64,000 bases of DNA from Pseudomonas sp. REP124 (GTDB lineage Bacteria > Pseudomonadota > Gammaproteobacteria > Pseudomonadales > Pseudomonadaceae), in NCBI RefSeq assembly GCF_020164475.1, contig NZ_JAIQWX010000018.1:1-64000 (forward strand). Direction: 5' to 3'. The translations under genes and the position numbers were made by a program. Positions 25,106-32,651 of the stretch are shown here, piece after piece. The notes beneath the pieces were generated by a model, which did no database searches, had not been told where the DNA came from, and saw nothing but the letters and a program-made list of their open reading frames with translations. The number at the start of each line of letters is the position of its first letter. Positions within the stretch are counted from its first letter, which is position 1.

Positions 25106-25900
25106 TTACAGGTCGGCGGTGTTGAAGGTGTCGCAGGCACCGGTGCGACCTGTGTCGAAACCGGTTTGGAACCACTTCACCCGCTGCTCCGAGGTGCCGT
25201 GGGCGAAGGTCTCGGGCCGAACCTGGCCGCTTGCCTGGCGTTGCAGATTGTCGTCACCGAACACCGTGGCAGCATGCAGCGCCGATTCAATATCGCCCGG
25301 TTCCAGCCAGTCGAGGCGCTGCTGTGCATGGTGCGCCCAGACGCCGGCCAGGCAATCGGCTTGCAGCTCTGCGCGAACTTCCAGTCCACCATCGCCAATC
25401 ACCGGTTTCTGGTCCCGCAACGCTTGCTCGAAGGGCTCGGAAAGCCCCAGTTCCAGCTGCACGTGATGGCCGACTTCGTGGGCGATGATGTAGGCGCGGG
25501 CGAAGTCCGCGACCACGGAAAAGCGCTGCTCCAGGTTCGTGAACAGCGCCAGGTCGAGGTACACCTGTTGATTGCTCGGGCAGTAGAAGGGTGCGCTGGC
25601 GGGGCCGCACTCGGAGGTCATGTGGTTATCGAAAACCACCAGCGTGGGCGGTGAGTAGCGGCGTCCGGTTTGGGCGAACAACTGTGCCCAGGTGTCTTCG
25701 GTTTCGCCCAGCACGGACTGGACGAACTTCAGTTGCGGGTCTCCGTCCGGGGTGGAGTTCAGCGTCGAGTGAAGTACGGCGCCGGTCAGCGCGATGGTCG
25801 CGAGCCCCGCACCGAGAAGTTTCCCTGTGTGCTTGCGGGCATCCTTGCCCTGCCGAGTGTCGTTGACGTTGTCGCTGGGTCTGGCTTTTTTCCATAGCAT
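25106..25900 (-). CDS. Neutral zinc metallopeptidase, YpfJ family (copy 2)
   Basis: 264 residues. Opens MLWKKARPSDNVNDTRQG, close to copy 1, with a shorter linker and an anchor at LLGAGLATIALTGAVLH. Active site HEVGHH from His141, then RAELQADCLAGVW. The QTGRRYSPPTLVVF and GHHVQLELG segments diverge from copy 1, while the C-terminal FQTGFDTGRTGACDTF is shared. It is probably periplasm-facing. The Gly-rich linker of copy 1 is missing, suggesting divergence of role after tandem duplication. Confidence 0.9.
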   Translation of the reverse strand: MLWKKARPSDNVNDTRQGKDARKHTGKLLGAGLATIALTGAVLHSTLNSTPDGDPQLKFVQSVLGETEDTWAQLFAQTGRRYSPPTLVVFDNHMTSECGPASAPFYCPSNQQVYLDLALFTNLEQRFSVVADFARAYIIAHEVGHHVQLELGLSEPFEQALRDQKPVIGDGGLEVRAELQADCLAGVWAHHAQQRLDWLEPGDIESALHAATVFGDDNLQRQASGQVRPETFAHGTSEQRVKWFQTGFDTGRTGACDTFNTADL

Positions 25901-26002
25901 TTTTGCGGTCTCTCATGGTTGCGGCGGGGATCGCCCGGGCCATGAATAACTGCATTGGTAAAACGCTGTGGGATAAATATGTAGCGGTTCACGCAGCCGG
26001 AA

Positions 26003-27733
26003 TCAGCTCCGCGAATCCTCTTCGCTTACGCCCGCAATGTGCCGAGCGGCGATGTAGCCGAAAGTCAGCGCCGGGCCGATGTTGATACCGCCGGCCGGGT
26101 AGTGCCCGCCCATGATGCTCGCCATGTCGCCACCGGCCGCGTACAGCCCCGCGATGACCTGGCCAGCGTCGTCGAGGACCTGGGCATGGGGATTGACCTT
26201 GAGCCCGGCAAAGGTGCCGAAGCAGCCGGGCCGGACCTTCACGGCGTAGAACGGCCCTTGTTCGAGGACGGCGACGCAGGGGTTCGGCTGATGCAGCGCA
26301 TCCCCCTGCTTGCGGTTGTACGGCGTCGAGCCACGGCCGAATTGCGGGTCTTCGCCGTGGCGGGCATGGCGGTTGTAGTCCGTCACGGTGGCGCTCAAAC
26401 CCTGCGGATCGATACCGCAGGCCTGCGCCAATTCCTCCAGGGTTTTGCCGGTTTTCAGGTAGCCGCTGCGGACAAAGGATGACAGCGGTACGGGAAACGG
26501 CCGAGAGATGCCCAGGCCATATCGCCGTTGAAAGGCGTGATTGCAGATCAGCCAGGAGGCGACTTCTTCGCCCTGAGGCGCGGCGGCGACCATGGCGGTG
26601 ACGTAGTCGTAATAGCCGTTGGCCTCGTTGACGAAGCGCTGGCCGTTGCTCAGGACGCCGATGATGCCGGGCTTGCCGCGTTCGATGATGTGCGGGAAGT
26701 GGCCGATTCTGCCGTCGCCGTGGGGCACTTCGGACACCGGGGCCCAGGCGACGGGGGACTGCATGTCGGTATCGACGTGGGCGCCGACGCGCTCGCCCAG
26801 GCGCAGGCCATCGCCGGACACGGCCAGCGGTGGCAGTGCCAGATGCTCACGGCCGGTGGGTGTGCGCGGGAACAGGGCCTTGCGCCGTTCGATGTCATTG
26901 GCAAAACCACCCGCGGCCAGCACCACGGCCTTGCGCGCATTGATCCGTACCGAACCCTTGGCGGTGCTGATGACCGCGCCGCGCACCTGGTCGTTTTCCC
27001 GCAGCAGATCAGTGACCGGCGCCGATTCCCAGAGCAGCACGCCAAGGTCCTCGGCGGACTTCGCCAGACGCGCCACCAGCGCGACGCCGTTGACCAGTTG
27101 CATCGCCCGGCCATGGACGGCGAGGTCGAGCAGGTGGCGGGTAAAACGCTTGGTGACATGCCAGGCCGCAGGCAGCGAGCGGGTCAGGTTGAGAAACGCG
27201 CCAAGGTCGGCGCCGGCCATGATCGGCATGCCCATGAAGGAGGTTTCGCGCATGGTTTTACGCAGGCGCTTGAGCAGCCTGCCGACCTGTCTGGCGTCGT
27301 AGGGCGCGGCGATCACAGAACGTCCGCCGGTGCCGGCGCCGGGGGTGTCGCCATGGATGTCGGCAATGGCATTGCCGTCGGCGAATTGCAGCGAAGTGTG
27401 TTGTTCGAAGAACGCCACCATCCGTGGGCCGGCCTCCAGGAAGGCGTCGATCATCGGTCCGTTGAAGCGCTCGCCCAATTCGTGGCGCAGGTAGGTGCGC
27501 GGCAATTCCACGTCCTCGACGATCCCGGCGCGTCGCGCCAACGGATTGCATGGCACCCAGGCCCAGCCGCCGGACCAGGCGGTGGCGCCGCCGAACACCG
27601 GGTCTTTTTCGACTACGATCACTTTCAGGCCATGCCATGCCGCCGTCACGGCTGCCGACAACCCGGCCGCGCCGGAGCCGACGATCAGTACATCGCAATC
27701 AACGTCGGGGAGAAAATGCGGCTCGGCAGGCAT
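26003..27733 (-). CDS. FAD-dependent dehydrogenase of the 3-oxosteroid 1-dehydrogenase (KstD)-like family
   Basis: 576 residues. The N-terminus has the FAD motif CDVLIVGSGAAGLSAAVTAA and the GGATAWSGGWAWVPCN loop. KstD-type C-terminal residues are YAAGGDMASIMGGHYPAGG followed by NIGPALTFGYIAARHIAG. The FAD_binding_2 family covers KstD, fumarate reductases and other 1,2-desaturases. A steroid is only one option; the neighbours suggest a cyclohexane-type compound feeding quinate or protocatechuate metabolism (inference). An IclR-type dyad lies 29 bp before its start, and the IclR gene is divergent. Confidence 0.85.
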   Translation of the reverse strand: MPAEPHFLPDVDCDVLIVGSGAAGLSAAVTAAWHGLKVIVVEKDPVFGGATAWSGGWAWVPCNPLARRAGIVEDVELPRTYLRHELGERFNGPMIDAFLEAGPRMVAFFEQHTSLQFADGNAIADIHGDTPGAGTGGRSVIAAPYDARQVGRLLKRLRKTMRETSFMGMPIMAGADLGAFLNLTRSLPAAWHVTKRFTRHLLDLAVHGRAMQLVNGVALVARLAKSAEDLGVLLWESAPVTDLLRENDQVRGAVISTAKGSVRINARKAVVLAAGGFANDIERRKALFPRTPTGREHLALPPLAVSGDGLRLGERVGAHVDTDMQSPVAWAPVSEVPHGDGRIGHFPHIIERGKPGIIGVLSNGQRFVNEANGYYDYVTAMVAAAPQGEEVASWLICNHAFQRRYGLGISRPFPVPLSSFVRSGYLKTGKTLEELAQACGIDPQGLSATVTDYNRHARHGEDPQFGRGSTPYNRKQGDALHQPNPCVAVLEQGPFYAVKVRPGCFGTFAGLKVNPHAQVLDDAGQVIAGLYAAGGDMASIMGGHYPAGGINIGPALTFGYIAARHIAGVSEEDSRS

Positions 27734-27761
27734 TGTTCGGGCTCCAGCAATTTAATTATTT

Positions 27762-27776
27762 TGGAATTTGATTCCA
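27762..27776. promoter_or_regulatory. IclR-type operator
   Basis: A perfect dyad TGGAAT-TTG-ATTCCA lies in the divergent gap between the KstD-like and IclR genes. The arms recur in front of the isomerase gene (28865-28879). Confidence 0.6.
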
Positions 27777-27910
27777 GAAAATATATGAAGTGCTTTGGAG
27801 TCGGGCAAGATCTTCACCGTTAAAGCGGGCGGTTATCGGACAGTCAGTTCCAGATTTCGCTATTCATCGGTTGTCTTCTAGAATCGGGCAAATTTTCCGT
27901 GGAGACGCCC

Positions 27911-28687
27911 ATGGCCGGCAGTCAGATCGAACGTGTTTTCAGTGTGCTCGAAAGCCTCACCAGTGACCCTCGTGGCCTGCCGATGCAGACCCTGGCCGAG
28001 CAGCTGGACATCCCCAAAAGCGCCACCCACAGGCTGCTCGCCGAGCTGATCCGACTGGGTTATGTGCGGCAGAATCCGGAGAATTTGCGTTATCACCTGT
28101 CGACCAAACTGGTGGCGATGGGCTTTCGTTATCTGTCGAGCAGTGGCGCCGATATCGTGCAGCCGGTGCTCGACCGACTGGCCCAGGAAACCGGCGAGCT
28201 GGTGCGTCTGGGCGTCATCGAGGGCGAGCGGCAGACCTGGATCGCCAAGTCCCAGGGCGCCCGTTCCGGCCTGCGTTACGACCCGGACATGGGCCGCGAT
28301 GCGCCGCTGTTCTACACCGCTTCCGGGCATGCCTGGCTGGCGTGCATGAGCGATGCGGAGGCGTTGTCGCTGGTGGAGCGACAGGTGGAGGACCGGCCGC
28401 TGGAGCTGGGACCGAACGCGCCGCGCTCCAATATCGAACTGCTCGAGCGGCTGCGCCTGGCGCGGGAGCAGGGGTATGCCTGTGTCGAGGAAAGCTCGGC
28501 GGTGGGCACCTCGGCGATTGCGGCGGTGGTGCGTCATCCGGCGGATGGGCGGGTGATCGGGGTGCTCAGCATTGCCGGGCCGAGCGCGCGGATGCCGGGG
28601 GTACGGTTGCATGAGTTGGCGCCGCTGTTGCTGGCGTTTACCGATGAATTGTCGGCGGCGAGTCTGGCTTCGGAGTTGTTTAGCTAA
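27911..28687 (+). CDS. IclR-family transcriptional regulator
   Basis: 258 residues from the ATG at 27911 (GGAG six bases upstream; a GTG at 27899 is possible). N-terminal winged HTH: SQIERVFSVLESLTSDPRGL, QLDIPKSATHRLLAELI. The IclR ligand-binding domain runs from about 75 to 258 with the conserved CVEESSAVGTSAIAAVVRH loop. It lies between the KstD-like dehydrogenase and the isomerase/EamA unit, which both carry matching dyads, so it most likely controls them. The inducer is unknown. Confidence 0.9.
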   Translation: MAGSQIERVFSVLESLTSDPRGLPMQTLAEQLDIPKSATHRLLAELIRLGYVRQNPENLRYHLSTKLVAMGFRYLSSSGADIVQPVLDRLAQETGELVRLGVIEGERQTWIAKSQGARSGLRYDPDMGRDAPLFYTASGHAWLACMSDAEALSLVERQVEDRPLELGPNAPRSNIELLERLRLAREQGYACVEESSAVGTSAIAAVVRHPADGRVIGVLSIAGPSARMPGVRLHELAPLLLAFTDELSAASLASELFS

Positions 28688-28705
28688 GCCTTTCCACACA
28701 TCCCC

Positions 28706-28795
28706 TGTGGGAGCGGGCTTGCTCGCGAATGCGGTGATTCAGTCGGTGATGATGTTGACTGACACTGCGCATTCGCGAGCAAGCCCGCTCCCACA
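28706..28795. repeat. REPIN
   Basis: TGTGGGAGCGGGCTTGCTCG at 28706 is inverted to end at 28795, with a spacer of about 40 bp. Confidence 0.9.
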
Positions 28796-28827
28796 TTTGG
28801 ATATCGCTGACTGTTCAAACTGTGCGC

Positions 28828-28879
28828 TGTTCGAACACTTTTAGAGTGAGTATCTACAATAATCTGGAACTGGGTTCTA
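28828..28879 (+). promoter_or_regulatory. Operator sites before the isomerase unit
   Basis: TGTTCGAACA at 28828-28837 is a palindrome sharing its arms with the PcaR-like sites at 32539 and 36787. TGGAAC-TGG-GTTCTA at 28865-28879 is an imperfect copy of the IclR-type dyad at 27762. Both lie within 95 bp of the start codon at 28921. Confidence 0.5.
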
Positions 28880-28920
28880 AATTGATGAGTTCATGCCATC
28901 AGCCCTAAACGGAACGCATC

Positions 28921-29736
28921 ATGAGTGAGCGGATCTTCTCCCTGGCCAGCCTGACTGTGCTGGAACTGTCACCGCCCGAGATGGTGGAAGTGGCGGCTCG
29001 TGCTGGCTACAGCCATGTCGGCCTGCGCCTGGTGCCGGCCACGCCTCAGGAACATCATTTTCCATTGGTAGTCGACAGCGATTTGCGCCGCCAGACCCTG
29101 GCGCGTCTGCGGGACACCGGCATCGGTGTGCTGGATGTGGAAATCCTGCGGTTGAAACCGGAAACCGTGGTGGCCGATTTCGAACGAATTCTGGTGGTGG
29201 GTGCCGAACTGGGTGCCAGTGAACTGCTGGTGGCCGGCAACGATCCGGACGAGCGACGAATGACGGACAACTTTGCCGAACTCTGTGACCTGGCGGCGTC
29301 TTATGGACTGCATCCGCATCTGGAGTTCATGCCCTGGACTGAGGCGCGGGATCTTGCGCAAGCGGTGCGCATTGTCGAGGCCGCCGGGCGCGAAAACGGT
29401 GCAGTGCTGGTCGACGCGTTCCACTTCGACCGCTCTGGATCAAGGCTGGAAGAGCTGGCCAGGGTCGCCCCGTCACGGTTACGGTATGCGCAGTTGTGTG
29501 ACGTTGTGGGGCCAAGGCCGGCGGACATGGCCGAGATCTTGCGTCAGGCCCGCAACGAGCGACGCTTTCCCGGTGAGGGCGATTGTGATTTGCCGGGATT
29601 GTTGCGTTGTTTGCCGTCTAACATTCCATTGAGCCTGGAGATTCCCACGGTGCAGCTGCTGGAGCAGGGCGTGAGTGGGTTGGATCGGGCGCAGATGGCG
29701 CTGGACAGGACTCGGGAATTGTTGGCGCGGATCTAA
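28921..29736 (+). CDS. Sugar-phosphate isomerase/epimerase (AP_endonuc_2 TIM barrel)
   Basis: 271 residues. TIM-barrel features: MVEVAARAGYSHVGLRL, VLDVEILRLKPETV, LHPHLEFMPWTEARDLA with a metal Glu, VLVDAFHFDRSG with metal Asp/His, and LPLSLEIPT-like end (IPLSLEIPTVQLL) with the last Glu. These enzymes isomerise or dehydrate sugar-like acids with a divalent metal; the N-terminal half of QuiC has the same fold. It probably takes part in the breakdown of a cyclic polyol acid related to quinate (inference). The EamA gene follows after a REPIN. Confidence 0.83.
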   Translation: MSERIFSLASLTVLELSPPEMVEVAARAGYSHVGLRLVPATPQEHHFPLVVDSDLRRQTLARLRDTGIGVLDVEILRLKPETVVADFERILVVGAELGASELLVAGNDPDERRMTDNFAELCDLAASYGLHPHLEFMPWTEARDLAQAVRIVEAAGRENGAVLVDAFHFDRSGSRLEELARVAPSRLRYAQLCDVVGPRPADMAEILRQARNERRFPGEGDCDLPGLLRCLPSNIPLSLEIPTVQLLEQGVSGLDRAQMALDRTRELLARI

Positions 29737-29747
29737 CGCGTCTCTCC

Positions 29748-29849
29748 CTGTAGGAGCGAGCTTGCTCGCGATGAACGACAGAACACCGCAGGGCATCAGG
29801 TTGCCAGCGTCATCGTTGACGACCATCGCGAGCAGGCTCGCTCCTACAG
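29748..29849. repeat. REPIN inside a likely transcription unit
   Basis: CTGTAGGAGCGAGCTTGCTC at 29748 is inverted to end at 29849. It lies between the isomerase and EamA genes, 37 bp before the latter. Confidence 0.9.
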
Positions 29850-29886
29850 GAAGCGTTTGATTTTTGATGTATCTAAAGGAACCCCA

Positions 29887-30765
29887 ATGACTGTCAGCAC
29901 CCCGCTTTCCGGCGTCAATCAGCCCTTCAAAGGGATTCTGCTGATCGTTGTCGCAACCTTCCTCTTCTCCAGTCACGACGCCATCTCCAAATACCTGTCC
30001 GGGTTCTATCCGATCGTGATGGTGGTGTGGGCGCGTTATGTGGTTCACACCCTGTTGATGGCGGGGATTTTCCTGCCGCAATCCGGGGTCGCGGTTCTGC
30101 GTACGAAGCGGCCTATGCTGCAGGTGATTCGCGCCTTGTGCCTGCTGGGCACCAGCCTGTTTTTCACCACGGGCCTGATGTACATCCCGCTGGCCGAAGC
30201 CACGTCGGTCAACTTCCTTGCCCCGGTTCTGGTCACCGCGCTGTCGGTACCGCTGCTCAAGGAGCGGGTGACGCGGGGGCAATGGCTGGCGGTGATTTGC
30301 GGCTTCAGCGGGGTGCTGATCATCGTCCACCCCGGTGGTGATCTGTTCACTCCGGCGGTGTTGCTGCCGTTCTGCTCGGCGCTGTTCTTCTGCTTCTATC
30401 AATTGCTGACGCGCAAGCTCAGCAATGTCGACAGCCCGACCACCAGTAACTTTTTCGCAGGGCTGTGCAACACCCTGGTAATGAGTGCGCTGGTGCCGTT
30501 CTTCTGGCAGGTGCCGACCCTGGGCCATGGCGCGATGATGCTGGCGCTGGGGGCCTGCGGGATGACCGCGCACCTGTTCCTGACCCAGGCCTTCCGCCTT
30601 GCCGCACCGGCCTTGCTGGCACCGTTCAGCTATTGCCAGATCATCTTTGCCGGCTTGTTGGGCTGGCTGCTGTTCTCCCATACACCGACCCTGACCACCG
30701 TGATCGGTATCGCCGTGATCTGCTGCAGCGGGCTGGCGGCGGCCTGGCAGCAAAGTCGCCGCTGA
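29887..30765 (+). CDS. EamA (DMT superfamily) transporter
   Basis: 292 residues with ten hydrophobic segments and two EamA repeats. Typical parts are FKGILLIVVATFLFSSHDAI, LMYIPLAEATSVNFLAPVLV and LAAPALLAPFSYCQIIFAGL. The ATG at 29887 has AAGGA six bases upstream; the frame extending to 29857 is rejected. An inner-membrane metabolite transporter, it is likely the import or export partner of the isomerase and KstD-like genes. It ends 31 bp before the convergent terminator of the MFS gene. Confidence 0.85.
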   Translation: MTVSTPLSGVNQPFKGILLIVVATFLFSSHDAISKYLSGFYPIVMVVWARYVVHTLLMAGIFLPQSGVAVLRTKRPMLQVIRALCLLGTSLFFTTGLMYIPLAEATSVNFLAPVLVTALSVPLLKERVTRGQWLAVICGFSGVLIIVHPGGDLFTPAVLLPFCSALFFCFYQLLTRKLSNVDSPTTSNFFAGLCNTLVMSALVPFFWQVPTLGHGAMMLALGACGMTAHLFLTQAFRLAAPALLAPFSYCQIIFAGLLGWLLFSHTPTLTTVIGIAVICCSGLAAAWQQSRR

Positions 30766-30796
30766 GTTCGATCCCGACGCCCCACAAATCGCGGGC

Positions 30797-30830
30797 AAAA
30801 AAAAGCGCAGGCCCGATCAAGGGCCTGCGC
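30797..30830 (-). terminator. Terminator of the MFS transporter gene
   Basis: GCGCAGGCCC (30805-30814) and GGGCCTGCGC (30821-30830) form a perfect 10-bp stem. Reading the minus strand, it is followed by eight T (30804-30797), a canonical rho-independent terminator. Confidence 0.9.
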
Positions 30831-30840
30831 CGAGGGAACA

Positions 30841-32178
30841 TCATTCTTCTACGGTCGGGATCTTGCGCGGTGCCATGAAGTACATCCAGATCAGTGCGAT
30901 GAAGTACATCGCCGGAATCAGGGTGAACAGCACGGTGTAGTTGTTGTTGGTGGCGGTCAGGATGTGGCCTACCAACTGGGTCATGAACATCCCGCCGATC
31001 GCGGCGCACATGCCGCCGAAACCGAACACCGTACTCATCATGTGCTTGGGCGTGTAGTCCATCACCAGGCTCCAGATGTTGGCGGTCCAGGCCTGGTGCG
31101 CACCGATGGCCAGGGAAATCGCGAACACCGCCACCCACAGGTTGCTGGAGCCAGCCGCGATGATCACGCCGATGATGCAGCAGGCGAACAGTGCCATGGA
31201 CATCAAGCGCGCCTTGATCGGGTTGACGCCGCGGCCAATCAGGAACGAGGACAGGATCCCGCCGCCGACACTGCCGAAATCGGCGGTGAGGTAGATGATG
31301 ATCAGTGGAATACCCATCTGGGTCACGTTGATGCCCAGGTTGTATTGCTGATTGAGGAACGGTGGCAGCCAGTACAGGTAGAACCAGAACACGGGTGCGG
31401 TGATCGAGTAGGCGAGGGCGAAGGCCCAGGTGCCGCGCATGCGCAGGATTTTCGAGAAAGGTACGCGTGTCTGCGCAGGTTCGACTTCGTTCTGGATGTA
31501 GTCCAGCTCCGACTGTTTAACGCTTGGATGATCTTCCGGGTTGAAGTACTTCAGGCCCCAGCACACCAGCCAGATACCGCCCAGCGCGGCCATGCACAGA
31601 AACGCCGCTTGCCAGCCCCAGGCATGGAGGATCAGCGGCAGCAACATCGGCGTGAACATCGCGCCGACGTTGGTCCCGGCGTTGAAGATGCCTGTGGCCA
31701 CGGCGCGCTCGCCGGCCGGGAACCACAGGCGCGTGGTCTTCACGCAGGCCGGGTAGTTGGCTGCTTCGGTCAGGCCGAGGATGAAGCGGCAGACCATGAA
31801 GCCGGCTGCCGACGTGGCCAGACCGTGGGCACCGGTGGCCAGGCTCCAGAGCAGCACGGCGCAGAAGAACACGCGCTTGACGCCGACCCGGTCGATCAGA
31901 CGGCCTTGCAGCACGAAACCGATGGCGTAGCCGACCTGGAACCAGAAGTTGATGTTGGCGTAGTCCATCGCCGTCCAGCTCATTTCCTTGGCGAGGATAG
32001 GCTGCATGACGCCCAGGGCGGCGCGGTCGATGTAGTTCAGGGTGGTGGCGAAGAACACCAGCGCCAGCATGCCCCAACGGGTCTTGCCGACGGCCATGGC
32101 GGCGCGGATTTTGTCACCGATACCGCCAGTGGCGGCACTCATGGCCGGAGCCATGCGAGAGCTTTGAGTAGGGTTCAT
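30841..32178 (-). CDS. ACS-family MFS transporter, probably for quinate/shikimate
   Basis: 445 residues with twelve hydrophobic segments. Anion:cation symporter signatures: LNYIDRAALGVMQPILAKEM (helix 1), VFFCAVLLWSLATGAHGLAT, EAANYPACVKTTRLWFPAGE and GIFNAGTNVGAMFTPMLLP. The subfamily brings hexuronates, tartrate, quinate and aromatic acids into the cell. It is divergent from quiC and shares the PcaR-like palindrome at 32539-32555, so quinate or shikimate import is the likely role (inference). The start is uncertain: ATG at 32178 (GGATGG upstream) or 32187. Confidence 0.88.
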   Translation of the reverse strand: MNPTQSSRMAPAMSAATGGIGDKIRAAMAVGKTRWGMLALVFFATTLNYIDRAALGVMQPILAKEMSWTAMDYANINFWFQVGYAIGFVLQGRLIDRVGVKRVFFCAVLLWSLATGAHGLATSAAGFMVCRFILGLTEAANYPACVKTTRLWFPAGERAVATGIFNAGTNVGAMFTPMLLPLILHAWGWQAAFLCMAALGGIWLVCWGLKYFNPEDHPSVKQSELDYIQNEVEPAQTRVPFSKILRMRGTWAFALAYSITAPVFWFYLYWLPPFLNQQYNLGINVTQMGIPLIIIYLTADFGSVGGGILSSFLIGRGVNPIKARLMSMALFACCIIGVIIAAGSSNLWVAVFAISLAIGAHQAWTANIWSLVMDYTPKHMMSTVFGFGGMCAAIGGMFMTQLVGHILTATNNNYTVLFTLIPAMYFIALIWMYFMAPRKIPTVEE

Positions 32179-32291
32179 CTGGGCCATCCGTTCAATGACT
32201 GACAAGCGAGGCTCGTCTGGACTTCAAGGGCGCGTGATCAATCGAGGGCGACGGGCGCGGGACTGATCGGCTGGGTTCGTCGACTGACGGT

Positions 32292-32399
32292 TTATTCAGC
32301 GAGCGGCACGGCGATGCCGGCGGTGCGCAGGATTCGGATGGACGCCAGGCAGGGCGTAATGACGGTAGCTGGAGCGAGCAGGGCGTTGAATGAGCACAT
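32292..32399 (-). CDS. Possible 35-residue peptide ORF upstream of the MFS gene
   Basis: The frame opens with ATG at 32399 (MCSFNALLAPATVITPC) and ends LRTAGIAVPLAE. It has GC-rich third positions like the neighbours but only a weak GGGTAA ribosome site, and I recognise no family. It lies in the leader of the MFS transcript, 113 bp before its start. It could be a leader peptide, a gene remnant or chance. Otherwise the 32179-32651 gap contains only the operator and promoter described below. Confidence 0.2.
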   Translation of the reverse strand: MCSFNALLAPATVITPCLASIRILRTAGIAVPLAE

Positions 32400-32538
32400 G
32401 AGCTTTTACCCGTTTTTTGAAATTTTTATGTGGTGTTCTGGGTCGGTTTACCTGAGACCGGCGGTTGGTGATCCGGCCTCAATGTGGTGTTGATGTTGCG
32501 CAGTGGACAAAAAATCGTCAATTCGTGAAAGGCCATTT

Positions 32539-32555
32539 TGTTCGATAATCGAACA
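32539..32555. promoter_or_regulatory. PcaR-like palindrome in the MFS/quiC divergent region
   Basis: TGTTCGAT-A-ATCGAACA is a perfect 17-bp palindrome. Its core GTTCGATAATCGAAC closely resembles the site I recall for P. putida PcaR (GTTCGATAATCGCAC), an IclR-family activator that answers to beta-ketoadipate. A near-identical palindrome is in front of aroQ at 36787. Confidence 0.65.
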
Positions 32556-32559
32556 CAAA

Positions 32560-32578
32560 ACTAACCGGATAGTACACT
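32560..32578 (+). promoter_or_regulatory. quiC promoter block
   Basis: ACTAACCGGATAGTACACT lies 4 bp after the palindrome and shares TAACC-N3-TAGTACA with the minus strand at 36735-36751 before aroQ. TACACT (32573-32578) would serve as -10, 74 bp before the quiC start codon, with the palindrome over the -35 region. That fits activation. Confidence 0.5.
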
Positions 32579-32651
32579 TTAAATTGCTGTGCTTTACATT
32601 GCAGCCAATAATTACCCTTACAAGATTCCCTCCACTACCGGGAGCCGAAAC

